From NCBI RefSeq assembly GCF_900107095.1, contig NZ_FNOR01000014.1:1-64000 (forward strand): a DNA stretch of 64,000 nucleotides. The letters run 5' to 3'. The notes under the pieces were generated by a model. The model ran no database searches. It was not told where the DNA came from and worked only from the letters and a program-made list of their open reading frames with translations. The position numbers and the translations under genes were made by a program. Numbering within the stretch: the stretch's first letter is position 1; the number at the start of each line of letters is the position of its first letter. The stretch is from Collimonas sp. OK242. Lineage in GTDB: Bacteria > Pseudomonadota > Gammaproteobacteria > Burkholderiales > Burkholderiaceae_D. Below are positions 7,963 to 16,451 of the stretch, piece after piece.

Positions 7963-9923
7963 GCTGCGCGCTCCGCTGTGTCGGGTTGATCTGCACTACG
8001 GCTGGCTTGCCAGACACCGATCAGCTGTTCGAAAGTTGTCCGCACCTGCCGGATCAGCGTAGCATCATCTATCTGCCCTTGCAGCCAGCGCTTGGATGGC
8101 TCATGGAAAATCGTCCGTCCAACCATGAACCCGCGGCAAGTCTTGCTGTGGCGCGAGGCGCGAAAGCCGGCCGCCAGTTCTGCCACCGGCGCCGCCAGGC
8201 CCAGCAGCACCACGCCGCGGCAATACGGATCGCGCTCGGCAATCAGGCGATCGATCGCGTCCCACTGCTGCGTCGACATCGATTCCAGCTTCCACCATTC
8301 GGGATAAATTCCCAGGTTGTACAAGCGCTTGATGCCGCGCAGCACGGTGTCGCCGGCCTTCGGCATATCTTTCGGCGGGATGATCTCCAGCAGCAATTCG
8401 TGACCGCTGACCTGTACCGCGTCATACAAGCCGCGAATCTGGGCTTCCTGCTGCAGCCGGTTTTCGACCGCATCGTCCGGATGAAACTGCACCAGGCACT
8501 TGACCACATGCTCCTTGGGCCAGCTCAGCAGATGCGAAGCAATCGAGCGGCCGTAGTCGAATTCCAGCGGATTCGAAAGCGGCAGCTCGACCGCATGGCC
8601 AACCCACCAGCCGCGACCGGTAGCGGCGTTCAGCGCGTCCTGGCCGTAGCGGTCGTCGGCCAAGATGCCGATCTTGCCTTGCAGGCCCAGCGCCTGCTCG
8701 GTGGCGGCGACGGCTTGCACCAGCAGTTGCTTGAGCTGCGGCAAACGCGCTTCATCGACGCCTGATTCACGCGCCAATTCAAAGAACTGGTTGCGATGAT
8801 CAAAGGCAAATACGTTGACTTCATCCCAGTTTTTACGCGGCGCGCTGACTCTATGCAAACGCTGCAGATGCGCGTCCTGGTCCGGCCGCTGCATGCGCTC
8901 GGCATGCTGCAGGAAATACGCCAGTTCGACCGGCGTCGGCATCGCCGGCGCGCATGCATGGCGCGACACGACCAAGGCGCCGCAAGCATTGGCGTAGCGG
9001 CAGCAGCTTTCATCGTCTGCGCCGTTCAGCCAGCCTTTCAGGAATCCCGACAGGAAGGCATCGCCCGCACCCAGCACGTTGAGCACCTCGACTTGCACCC
9101 CCTTATAGTTGAATCCCTCATCCAGCGAATTCGGAATCGCACCATGGATGACGGTACAGCCCAGCGGGCCGCGCTTGACCACCAGCGTGGCCTGGCTGAG
9201 CGCGCGCACCGCTTGCAGGGAAGCGATGATGTCGCGGCCGCCGCCGGCAATCATGAATTCTTCTTCGGTGCCGACCACCAGGTCGAATTTCGGCAAGATC
9301 CCTTGCAGATGCGCGGTTACGCCATCGTTGGCGATAAAACGCGTCTCGCCGTCGCCTTTCTGCGTCAATCCCCACAGCACCGGCCGGTAGTCGATATCGA
9401 GCACCGTGCGGACGTTGTTGCGGCGCGCGTACTCCAACGCCAGGCTGCTGCTGCGATGCACCTGCTGCGTGGAGAAATGGGTGCCGGTAATCAGCAAGGC
9501 CTTGCTGGCGGCGATGAAAGCCTCATCGATATCTTCCTCGGCCAGCGCCATGTCGGCACAGTTGTCGCGATAGAAAATCAAGGGAAACGTGTCTTTATCC
9601 TTCAAGCCCAGCATCACCAGCGCAGTCAGTCGTTCCGGATCGATCTTGATCTGGCTGACGTCGCAACCTTCCGCCGCCAGCGCGGCCGTCAGAAACCGGC
9701 CATTAGCTTCATTGCCAACCCGCGCCAGCATCGCCGATTTCAATCCCAGGCGGGCACAGCCGAAAGCGATATTGGCGGAAGATCCGCCCAGGTATTTGGC
9801 AAAACTGCTGACATCCGACAGCGGCGCGCCGATTTGCTGCGCGTACAGATCCACCGCGAGACGGCCGATGCAAACCACGTCGAGCCTGCGGCCCGGTGCG
9901 AAGGTGTTGTTGGTGTGTTGCAT
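7959..9923 (-). CDS. iolC: 5-dehydro-2-deoxygluconokinase fused to a DUF2090 domain
   Basis: Residues 1 to about 330 are a PfkB-family sugar kinase, with GRLAVDLYAQQIG at the start and the anion-hole signature NVLGAGDAFLSGFL near 280-295. They phosphorylate 2-deoxy-5-keto-gluconate. Residues about 340-640 form a DUF2090 domain (NWDEVNVFAFDHRNQF), an aldolase-like TIM barrel common as a C-terminal fusion in proteobacterial IolC. The fusion could supply the later IolJ aldolase step, for which no separate gene is present in this window; that is inference. The 53-bp spacer to the upstream ABC ATPase gene carries a short tandem repeat. Confidence 0.93.
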   Translation of the reverse strand: MQHTNNTFAPGRRLDVVCIGRLAVDLYAQQIGAPLSDVSSFAKYLGGSSANIAFGCARLGLKSAMLARVGNEANGRFLTAALAAEGCDVSQIKIDPERLTALVMLGLKDKDTFPLIFYRDNCADMALAEEDIDEAFIAASKALLITGTHFSTQQVHRSSSLALEYARRNNVRTVLDIDYRPVLWGLTQKGDGETRFIANDGVTAHLQGILPKFDLVVGTEEEFMIAGGGRDIIASLQAVRALSQATLVVKRGPLGCTVIHGAIPNSLDEGFNYKGVQVEVLNVLGAGDAFLSGFLKGWLNGADDESCCRYANACGALVVSRHACAPAMPTPVELAYFLQHAERMQRPDQDAHLQRLHRVSAPRKNWDEVNVFAFDHRNQFFELARESGVDEARLPQLKQLLVQAVAATEQALGLQGKIGILADDRYGQDALNAATGRGWWVGHAVELPLSNPLEFDYGRSIASHLLSWPKEHVVKCLVQFHPDDAVENRLQQEAQIRGLYDAVQVSGHELLLEIIPPKDMPKAGDTVLRGIKRLYNLGIYPEWWKLESMSTQQWDAIDRLIAERDPYCRGVVLLGLAAPVAELAAGFRASRHSKTCRGFMVGRTIFHEPSKRWLQGQIDDATLIRQVRTTFEQLIGVWQASRSADQPDTAERAA

Positions 9924-9941
9924 GAGTGCGTCCTTAACTTG

Positions 9942-9964
9942 AACTTAGATGCTTAAACTTAGAT
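9942..9964. repeat. Direct repeat of AACTTAGAT in the iolC leader
   Basis: The 9-mer aacttagat occurs at 9942-9950 and again at 9956-9964, in the spacer between the ABC ATPase gene and iolC. It is one of several short duplications in the spacers of this window. Confidence 0.6.
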
Positions 9965-9976
9965 ATCGACTCAGGC

Positions 9977-10759
9977 CTAGACCTGTATGCCTTCCAGCTG
10001 ATTCATCAGCGTCTGCATTTCTGCGCCGCCCGCCATCATGTCCAGCACTTCATCCTTGCTGACATTGTCCTTGGTGAAAGTGCCCATCGATTTGCCGCGA
10101 TTGAGCAAGGTGAAAGAATCGCCGATCGGATAGGCGTGATGCACATTGTGGGTAATGAAAATCACTGAAATGCCGCGCTCGCGCGCCTTGTGGATCAGCT
10201 TCAGCACATTGAACGATTGCTTGACGCCCAGTGCCGCAGTCGGCTCGTCGAGAATCAGGACGCGGGCGCCGAAGTGAATCGCACGGGCAATCGCCAGGCA
10301 TTGTTTTTCACCGCCGGACATGGTGCCGATCGCATGGTGCGGATCGCGCACCATGATGCCCATTTCCGCCAGCTTTTCACGCGCCGTCTCGGCCGCATAG
10401 TTGATGTCCATGACGGTGATGCCGAACACTTTCTTGGTCGGCTCGCGGCCCATGAAGAAATTGCGCGCCACCGACAGCAGCGGCACCAGCGCCAGATCCT
10501 GGTAGACGGTTGCCACGCCGACATCCAGCGCCTCCTTCGGAGAATTGAAAGAGACCGGCTTGCCGTCGACCAGGTATTGCCCTTCGGAGGGCTTGTGCAC
10601 TCCGGCAAGCGTCTTGATCAGGGTCGATTTGCCGGCGCCGTTATCGCCCAGCAGGCAATGCACCTCGCCTTTTTTCAAGCGCAAGGTGACATTTTGCAAA
10701 GCAATCACCGAACCAAAATACTTGCTGACGTTTTCCAGAGCCAGAATAGTGTCACTCAT
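9977..10759 (-). CDS. Sugar ABC transporter ATP-binding protein
   Basis: This cytoplasmic ATPase energises the inositol/sugar importer. At 260 residues it is a single-domain ABC subunit like FrcA, not the double-length RbsA/XylG type. Walker [10 protein letters not shown] is near residues 38-46, the signature is TMSGGEKQ, and Walker B is [12 protein letters not shown]. It sits between the permease gene (2-bp gap) and iolC in one transcription unit, so myo-inositol is the likely substrate. Confidence 0.92.
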   Translation of the reverse strand: MSDTILALENVSKYFGSVIALQNVTLRLKKGEVHCLLGDNGAGKSTLIKTLAGVHKPSEGQYLVDGKPVSFNSPKEALDVGVATVYQDLALVPLLSVARNFFMGREPTKKVFGITVMDINYAAETAREKLAEMGIMVRDPHHAIGTMSGGEKQCLAIARAIHFGARVLILDEPTAALGVKQSFNVLKLIHKARERGISVIFITHNVHHAYPIGDSFTLLNRGKSMGTFTKDNVSKDEVLDMMAGGAEMQTLMNQLEGIQV

Positions 10760-10761
10760 GA

Positions 10762-11949
10762 TTACCTCGCCTCCGTCACGCGGCGACGGACATAATTGTT
10801 GAACAACACAGCCACCAGCAGCATCACGCCGAGGAACACCCGGAACCAGTCTGAATTGAGATTGGTGTAAGTGATGCCGATCTGGACCACGCCAAAGATC
10901 AAGGCGCCGAAGCAGGCGCCGATCACGGAACCGTAGCCGCCGGTCAGCAAGGCGCCGCCGATCACTGCCGCGATGATGGCTTCAAATTCCTTCTGCAAGC
11001 CACGATCGGCCGCAGCCGAACCGACGTCGGCCACCTGCAATACGGCAAACAGGCAGGCGCAAAAAGCGGTAAACACAAACAGCGTAGTCTTGACCCGCTT
11101 CACCGGCACGCCGACGTTCTTGGCGGCATTGGCGTCGCCGCCGACGGCGAAGATCCAGTTGCCGAAACGGGTCCGCGCCAGGACGAAGCTTGCACCCAAC
11201 GCCAGCGCCAGCCACCAGATGATGACCTTGGGAATCCCGGGCACCAGCGGCTGGCCGTTATCCGTGGTCGCGATCCAGCCGTGGCTGGCCATCCAGTGGA
11301 ACAGCCCGCTGCCGAGATTGCCGGTGAACAGCCAGCTGCCGAGCCAGTCATGCGCGGCCAGGTCGCCGACGCCGCTGACAATGGTACGGTTGGCGAACAT
11401 GATCGAGAGCGCCAGCGTCAAGCCGCGCAAGATGAACATGAACGCCAGCGTGACGATGAACGAAGGCAGCCTGGTCTTGACCACCAGGTAGCCGTTAAGC
11501 CAGCCCAAGGCCATGGAACCGGCAAATGCAAACAGGATAGCCAGCCAGAACGGCCAGTGGAAATAGACGGTGGGAATCGCCACCATCATGCCGGCAAAGC
11601 CGATCATCGAACCCATCGACAAATCGAACTCGCCGGCAATCATCAACACGCAGGCGCCGATCGAGATCAAGCCCAAGTAGGCCGCCACCTGCATCCAGTT
11701 GACCACGCCATCAAGATTGAACATGCCGGAATCGCCGGCGGCGAAACCGAAGATGATAAACACCAGGATGGCGCCTGCCAGCGAAGCAAACTCGGGACGC
11801 CCGAGGAAACGCTTTAAAGAACCTTCCTTGCGAACCCGCTCGTCTTTCGGCGCCATGTTCTGCTGCGCCGGGCCATTGCCTTCGGCACCTAGCTTGTCAG
11901 CGTGCACACTACTTGAATTCATGACTGTATCTCCTGCTGTATTGGCCAT
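10762..11949 (-). CDS. Sugar ABC transporter permease
   Basis: This inner-membrane permease belongs to the ribose/xylose-type BPD_transp_2 family. It has about ten hydrophobic segments and the typical [15 protein letters not shown] and [21 protein letters not shown] stretches. The N-terminal 60 residues are polar and cytoplasmic. Two starts are plausible: ATG at 11949 ([13 protein letters not shown] eight bases upstream) and ATG at 11922 ([13 protein letters not shown] eight bases upstream). I list the longer one. It partners the ATPase and periplasmic protein encoded on either side. Confidence 0.9.
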   Translation of the reverse strand: MANTAGDTVMNSSSVHADKLGAEGNGPAQQNMAPKDERVRKEGSLKRFLGRPEFASLAGAILVFIIFGFAAGDSGMFNLDGVVNWMQVAAYLGLISIGACVLMIAGEFDLSMGSMIGFAGMMVAIPTVYFHWPFWLAILFAFAGSMALGWLNGYLVVKTRLPSFIVTLAFMFILRGLTLALSIMFANRTIVSGVGDLAAHDWLGSWLFTGNLGSGLFHWMASHGWIATTDNGQPLVPGIPKVIIWWLALALGASFVLARTRFGNWIFAVGGDANAAKNVGVPVKRVKTTLFVFTAFCACLFAVLQVADVGSAAADRGLQKEFEAIIAAVIGGALLTGGYGSVIGACFGALIFGVVQIGITYTNLNSDWFRVFLGVMLLVAVLFNNYVRRRVTEAR

Positions 11950-12044
11950 TAGTCGAACCTCGGACTGGCTGTTGTATGGGGTGGTGCGGGATCGTGCGGA
12001 CGTAGTCGAGCCCGGGTGCATCGCTCCCCTGGATTTCAACTTGC

Positions 12045-12075
12045 CGGCTGCCCGCGATATCGTTGCGGGCAGCCG
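12045..12075 (-). promoter_or_regulatory. Stem-loop between binding-protein and permease genes
   Basis: Arms cggctgcccgc (12045-12055) and gcgggcagccg (12065-12075) form a perfect 11-bp GC-rich hairpin with a 9-base loop, 63 bases after the binding-protein stop. It lacks a T-run on the minus strand. Such hairpins commonly stabilise or partly terminate binding-protein mRNA so that this subunit is made in excess. Confidence 0.6.
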
Positions 12076-12138
12076 CGGATGTCACAAAATGCGTGTCATA
12101 AATGCTGCCACAAACCGCACGTGACCAAAGTCGCTGGA

Positions 12139-13182
12139 TCAGCGGTATTGGCCGGCGTATTTCAACACTTTGTCGAGATTGTCTTTGGTGATGTAACCAG
12201 GGCCGGAGCTGATGTGACGCGGGCCATAGAGCGGCGCCAAGCCATATTCGGCCAGCCGCGCCTGGAATTTCGGATTGGCTTTCAGCTTGGCCTGGATGGC
12301 AGCGACATCGGTGATCTTGTCTTGCTTCATGATGGCCAGAACGGCAACCGGAATGTAGCCCTGCAGGTAGGGTTGCTGGTCAATCGCAAACTGTACCGAA
12401 CCATCCTTGATACCCTTGGCGACTTCTTCAGACAGATCGAAAGTAGCGAACCACATCTTGCCCTTCAGACCCATTTTTTGCAGTGCGCGCAGGCTTGGCG
12501 AGGCCGAATCGGGACCGAGCGCCAATACCGCTTGCGTACCCGGGTTATTACGCAGATAAGCGCTTACCTTGCTCTCGATACCGGTAGGATCCTGGCCGGC
12601 GTCCAGCGTTGATTTTTTATAATCGACGCCGATGGCATCGGCGAAACCGCGGCAACGCTCAAAGGAAGACGGGTTGGTTGCGTAGTGGTTGACGCACAGG
12701 AAAGATTTGATGCCTGCAGCCTTGGCTTTTTCGCCGGCGCCGTGGCCCGCATCGTATTCCGGCTGGCCGACATGCATGACTGCGCCCAGCTCTTCACTTT
12801 GCTGCTGGGTGCCGGAATTGATGGTCACCAGTGGGATTTTCTTGGCGGTGACGTTTTCCATGGCTTTTTTCAATACGCTGAAATCGGCGATGCTGGCGAT
12901 CACGCCATCGTAGTGGCGGGCTGCCGCCTGCTCGATCAGGCGCGACATGTCGGCCAGGTCGCCATTCGGCGGATTACGGTAATCGACGCTGACATTGAAA
13001 TCTTCGCCGGCCTGTTTGATGGCATTCTTGATGGTGTTCCACCAGGAGTCGGAATCCGGGGCATGGCTGATCAGAACGAATTTCTCATTTGCTGCATAAC
13101 TACTGTTCATGGCGCCAAAGCCCATCGCCAGCGCCGTCACCATCAGGACCTTGGCCAGGCCCTTGCATCTGAGTCGTTGCAT
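12139..13182 (-). CDS. Periplasmic sugar-binding protein of the ABC transporter
   Basis: This solute receptor of the importer belongs to the ribose/galactose type-1 periplasmic binding fold (Peripla_BP_4). From the ATG at 13182 it begins MQRLRCKGLAKVLMVTALA and has a cleavable signal ending near NSSYA-ANEKF. GGAG lies six bases upstream of this ATG, while the ATG nine codons earlier has no ribosome site. The mature part starts with FVLISHAPDSDSWW and contains the IEQAAARHYDGVIAS half-repeat. It is the first gene of the operon and divergent from the regulator. Inositol as ligand is inferred from context. Confidence 0.9.
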   Translation of the reverse strand: MQRLRCKGLAKVLMVTALAMGFGAMNSSYAANEKFVLISHAPDSDSWWNTIKNAIKQAGEDFNVSVDYRNPPNGDLADMSRLIEQAAARHYDGVIASIADFSVLKKAMENVTAKKIPLVTINSGTQQQSEELGAVMHVGQPEYDAGHGAGEKAKAAGIKSFLCVNHYATNPSSFERCRGFADAIGVDYKKSTLDAGQDPTGIESKVSAYLRNNPGTQAVLALGPDSASPSLRALQKMGLKGKMWFATFDLSEEVAKGIKDGSVQFAIDQQPYLQGYIPVAVLAIMKQDKITDVAAIQAKLKANPKFQARLAEYGLAPLYGPRHISSGPGYITKDNLDKVLKYAGQYR

Positions 13183-13310
13183 AGTTATCTCCGTTGTTGT
13201 TTTATTCATTACTTACAGGCTGAGCGCCCGGACCCGATAGCGTCATCGGTACTAAACAATAGAACAAGCGCATCCGATGTGCAACGTTTTTTTCAAATAA
13301 ATTTAATTTA

Positions 13311-13323
13311 GAATTTAATTTCC
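13311..13323. promoter_or_regulatory. Candidate IolR operator in the divergent promoter region
   Basis: GAATTTAATTTCC is an imperfect palindrome of the GAAA-N4-TTTC type bound by several RpiR-family regulators. It lies within the direct repeat AATTTAATTT-AG-AATTTAATTT (13299-13321 region), between the two divergent genes. A similar site lies upstream of the iolG pair at 16361-16373. Confidence 0.4.
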
Positions 13324-13328
13324 AATCA

Positions 13329-13359
13329 TTGAATCGAAGAGTTGAAATGTCTTTATAAT
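13329..13359 (+). promoter_or_regulatory. Candidate promoter of the RpiR-type regulator gene
   Basis: A perfect TATAAT lies at 13354-13359. The nearest -35-like hexamer is TTGAAT at 13329-13334, with a long 19-bp spacer. Initiation near 13366 would leave only about nine bases before the ATG at 13375 and 24 before the ATG at 13390. This favours the second as the translation start. The candidate operator lies immediately upstream. Confidence 0.5.
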
Positions 13360-13389
13360 TGCCGCACAACATAAATGAGAAAGAACGCC

Positions 13390-14256
13390 ATGGCGGATAC
13401 ACCGGCTGTCGACCAGTTGATGCGGCAAATCGCGGAACAATACGCAACGCTTTCGCGCCAGTTGAAGATCATTGCCACCTATGTAGAGCAGCATCGCAGC
13501 AGCCTGATGCTGGAAAGAATCAGCGACATCGCCGAGCATTGCCAGGTGCAACCGTCCGCCATCGTGCGCTTTGCCAAGCAATTCGGCTTCAGCGGCTTCA
13601 GCGAGATGCAGGCGGTTTTCCGCGATGCCTATACGGCGCAGGCGATTCCGTCGCAGAACTACCAGCAGCGCATCCGCAAGCTGATCGACGCCAAGCCGAC
13701 CCCGCTTACCGGCGGCTCGATGGCACGCGAATTCATCGCCGCCAGCCGCAGCGGCCTGGACGAATTATTGAACGGCATGGATGACGAGCAGTTCGACGCA
13801 GCGGTAAAGCTGCTGCAGAAAGCCGAGAATATCTATGTCATCGGAGTGCGCCGCTCATTCCCGATCGCCACCTATATCGTGTATGCCTTACAACACACCA
13901 ATAAGCGGGTGCACCTGCTGTCCGGCCTGGGCGGCATGATCCGCGAGCAGATCCGCAGCATAGGCAAGAATGACGTAGTCATCGCCATCAGCTTTACGCC
14001 CTACGGCAAGGAAACCCAGGCTTGCGTCCGGCTGGCGCATCATCATCAGGCCAAGTCGCTGGTCATCACCGATAGCCAGCTGAGCCCGCTGGCAAGGCAT
14101 GCATCGGTATTGCTGACAGTGAAAGAAGGCAGCGCCTTCGCCTTCCGTTCACTGACCAATGCGATGTGCCTGTGCCAGGCCTTGTTTATCGCCTTGGCTT
14201 ACAGGTTGGAACTGAACGTGGAAGAAAGCGGCGCCATTGAGGGTTATGACGAGTAA
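13390..14256 (+). CDS. MurR/RpiR-family transcriptional regulator with SIS domain (IolR-like)
   Basis: The N-terminal HTH_6 domain (residues 1 to about 80; RISDIAEHCQVQPSAIVRFAKQFGFSGFSE contains the recognition helix region) is followed by a SIS sugar-phosphate-binding domain (about 120-260, with VIGVRRSFPIATY and VVIAISFTPYGKET). These proteins sense phosphorylated sugars and usually repress adjacent catabolic operons. Its position, divergent from the transporter/iolCDEB operon and beside the dehydrogenases, makes it the likely inositol regulator. I prefer ATG 13390 over 13375 because of promoter distance and a GAGA nine bases upstream. Confidence 0.88.
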   Translation: MADTPAVDQLMRQIAEQYATLSRQLKIIATYVEQHRSSLMLERISDIAEHCQVQPSAIVRFAKQFGFSGFSEMQAVFRDAYTAQAIPSQNYQQRIRKLIDAKPTPLTGGSMAREFIAASRSGLDELLNGMDDEQFDAAVKLLQKAENIYVIGVRRSFPIATYIVYALQHTNKRVHLLSGLGGMIREQIRSIGKNDVVIAISFTPYGKETQACVRLAHHHQAKSLVITDSQLSPLARHASVLLTVKEGSAFAFRSLTNAMCLCQALFIALAYRLELNVEESGAIEGYDE

Positions 14257-14275
14257 ATAAGCAGAAAATCGCAGG

Positions 14276-15301
14276 TCATAACAGTACCGGCCGCTTTGAC
14301 AGCAGCGATTCGCGCAAGGCGATACCTATGCGGGTCGCCTCGCTAGCATCATCGAGGGTCAACTCCAGCTTGCGTTGCTGGCGTATCGCATCCACGAAAG
14401 TAGTGATTTCCGTCAGGAAGGCATCCTCGAAACGCTCGAAGAAACTCGGCAGGCATTCGTTGCGGACACCGTGGGCGTCGGCAATTTCCAGACGATTCTT
14501 GCGCGGGTTGCGGCCCACCGTCAAACGTCCCGCCGTGCCGGTGATTTCAGTCATGGTGTCATGCCCGTGCGGCATGGTGCGCGAGGCGTAAAAGGTCGCT
14601 ATCCGGCCGTTGTCGAATTCACAGATGGCGACGCCGTTATCGACGTCCTGAAACTGCTGTAAATCCTGATGGATGGCCCGGGTGCCGCTGGCGTAGACCC
14701 GGACCGGCTGCGGATTGCCGAGCAGCCAGCGCGCCAGATCGATGTCGTGCACGCTGCAATCAAGGAATATGCCGCCGCTGGTGGCGGCGAATTTGACGAA
14801 AAAACCGTCCGGATCGTACTGGTCGCAAGTCTGCGAATACACCATGAACGGCGCGCCGATCGCGCCTTGCCGGATTTTTTTGTAAGCATCCTGATAGCTG
14901 GCGTCGAAGCGGCGCACAAAACCGATCATTACTTTCAATTGCGGGTGCCGCGCGGCCTCGGCGCTGACCCGGCGGCAATCCTCCAGATCCAGCGACAAGG
15001 GCTTTTCACAAAACACATGCTTACCGGCTTGCAAGGCCTGGATGATTTGCTGCGGATGCAGGGAGGTCGGCGTCACCAGGAACACCGCGTCCAGCCCGTC
15101 ATGCGCCAGCATGGCTGCGTAATCGGCATACAGATGCGGCACCTGAAGCGTGTCGCGCGCCCATTCGAGTTCTGCCGGCACCGGGCTGCACGCAGCGACC
15201 AGTTCGGCGCCGGCAACGCGCGACGCCAGGTTTTCGGCGTGGCGCCGCCCTAGCCTGCCGAGGCCGGCTATGCCTACTTTCAAAGTTGGAGCGCGGCTCA
15301 T
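14276..15301 (-). CDS. Gfo/Idh/MocA-family oxidoreductase, inositol 2-dehydrogenase-like
   Basis: This cytoplasmic NAD(P)-dependent dehydrogenase (341 aa) has a Rossmann motif near the N-terminus (VGIAGLGRLGRRH), the EKP motif (FCEKPLSLD, around residues 98-106) and the catalytic DCSVHDIDLARWLLG segment typical of IolG. It overlaps the stop of the upstream paralogue by four bases. The two may divide substrates (myo- versus scyllo- or chiro-inositol), which sequence alone does not settle. Confidence 0.88.
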   Translation of the reverse strand: MSRAPTLKVGIAGLGRLGRRHAENLASRVAGAELVAACSPVPAELEWARDTLQVPHLYADYAAMLAHDGLDAVFLVTPTSLHPQQIIQALQAGKHVFCEKPLSLDLEDCRRVSAEAARHPQLKVMIGFVRRFDASYQDAYKKIRQGAIGAPFMVYSQTCDQYDPDGFFVKFAATSGGIFLDCSVHDIDLARWLLGNPQPVRVYASGTRAIHQDLQQFQDVDNGVAICEFDNGRIATFYASRTMPHGHDTMTEITGTAGRLTVGRNPRKNRLEIADAHGVRNECLPSFFERFEDAFLTEITTFVDAIRQQRKLELTLDDASEATRIGIALRESLLSKRPVLL

Positions 15302-16290
15302 TTTGCCAGCTCGATAGTGCGATTCTCACGCCACGACAGCGTTGCCGCCTCGGCCAACTCCAGCGCTTTGACACCGTCTTCAATCGTGGTGCGCACGGCA
15401 ACCCGGTTGACTACCGCGTCAAAGAAATGGGCGATCTCGCGGGCATAGGCTGTGCGGTAGCGCTCCAGGAAGAAATGTTCGGGATTGTCCGAGCTGACGC
15501 CATATCCGGTCGCCGCGATCACTTCGGTCGGCTTGTGGTTTCCTGCCTGCAGCATGCCTTTGCTGCCCAATACCTCGAAGCGCTGATCGTAGCCATAGGC
15601 GGCGCGGCGACTGGTATTGATCTGGCACAGGCGGCCGCGGCGGGTACGGATGGTGACTGCCGCGCAATCGATATCGCCGGCCTCGGCAATCGCCGGATCG
15701 CTCAGGCAACTGCCGGTGGCGGAGATGCTGACTGCCTCGTCTTCCAGTATCCAGCGGAAAATATCGAAATCATGGATCAGCATATCCTTGAAAATGCCGC
15801 CCGAGCTTTTGATATAGGAAACCGGCGGCGCACCGGGATCGCGGCTGGTGACGATGAGCATTTCGGGATCGCCGATTTCCCCTGCGGCCAGGCGCGTTTT
15901 GAGGGCGTCGAATGTCGGGTCGAAGCGGCGTTGGAAGCCGATCATGCAAGTCACCCCGGCTTTCGCAACGGCGCTGGCGCATGCCTTGGCGCGCTCCAGC
16001 GCGAGGTCGACCGGTTTCTCGCAAAAGATCGCCTTGCCGGCTGCCGCTGCCCGCATGATCAGGTCGGCGTGAGTATCGGTGCTGGCGGCAATCAGGACTG
16101 CGCCTACGCTCGGATCGGCCAGAATGCGATCGATATCCGCTACCTGCGCGCCGTGCTGCGTCGCCAGCTCTTGCGCGGCTTGTGCATTGATATCGCTGAC
16201 GTATTTCAGATTGGCGCCTGGCTGCAGCACCAGATTGCCCGCATGGATCTTGCCGATACGGCCGGCGCCGAATATTGCCACGTCAATCAT
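15298..16290 (-). CDS. iolG: Myo-inositol 2-dehydrogenase-like protein
   Basis: This Gfo/Idh/MocA enzyme (330 aa) oxidises the C2 hydroxyl of inositol to 2-keto-myo-inositol, the entry step of the pathway. It shows the nucleotide-binding VAIFGAGRIGKIHAGN at the start, IFCEKPVDL, GFQRRFDPTF and the catalytic DMLIHDFDIFRWIL with Asp and His. Length and motifs fit IolG better than its downstream partner does. The control region contains a candidate regulator site at 16361-16373. Transcription would continue into the second dehydrogenase gene. Confidence 0.88.
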   Translation of the reverse strand: MIDVAIFGAGRIGKIHAGNLVLQPGANLKYVSDINAQAAQELATQHGAQVADIDRILADPSVGAVLIAASTDTHADLIMRAAAAGKAIFCEKPVDLALERAKACASAVAKAGVTCMIGFQRRFDPTFDALKTRLAAGEIGDPEMLIVTSRDPGAPPVSYIKSSGGIFKDMLIHDFDIFRWILEDEAVSISATGSCLSDPAIAEAGDIDCAAVTIRTRRGRLCQINTSRRAAYGYDQRFEVLGSKGMLQAGNHKPTEVIAATGYGVSSDNPEHFFLERYRTAYAREIAHFFDAVVNRVAVRTTIEDGVKALELAEAATLSWRENRTIELAK

Positions 16291-16360
16291 GTCTGGTCTC
16301 CGTTTATGGATATGGTTTTACTTCCGCTTTCTGCCATTGTAGGCACGAATCTTCAAAATA

Positions 16361-16373
16361 GAAACAATTTTCC
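16361..16373. promoter_or_regulatory. Candidate IolR operator upstream of iolG
   Basis: GAAACAATTTTCC contains the palindrome GAAA-CAAT-TTTC, 71 bases before the iolG start in an AT-rich stretch. It resembles the site at 13311-13323 in the divergent control region. Confidence 0.4.
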
Positions 16374-16400
16374 GTTTATTTTTTTAATCGAATATTTTTT

Positions 16401-16436
16401 GCATGACAGGCAAGCTGGCTTGCTCGCCTGTCATGC
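16401..16436. repeat. Perfect inverted repeat downstream of the MFS gene
   Basis: Arms gcatgacaggc (16401-16411) and gcctgtcatgc (16426-16436) are perfect, and an inner gcaagc/gcttgc can extend or compete with the stem. It sits 16 bases after the MFS stop. On the minus strand the stem is followed by A, not T, residues. It may be a processing or Rho-related structure rather than a classical terminator. Confidence 0.55.
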
Positions 16437-16451
16437 GCTTTTAAACAAGCA

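Noticed and set aside
8796-9956. 386-codon plus-strand frame opposite iolC
   Set aside because: It is the mirror of a GC3-biased gene; the translation (His/Arg/Gln rich) shows no domain and has no promoter or ribosome site.
16401-16436. Strong hairpin considered as a classic terminator for the MFS gene
   Set aside because: On the minus strand the stem is followed by A residues, not T, so I list it only as an inverted repeat.
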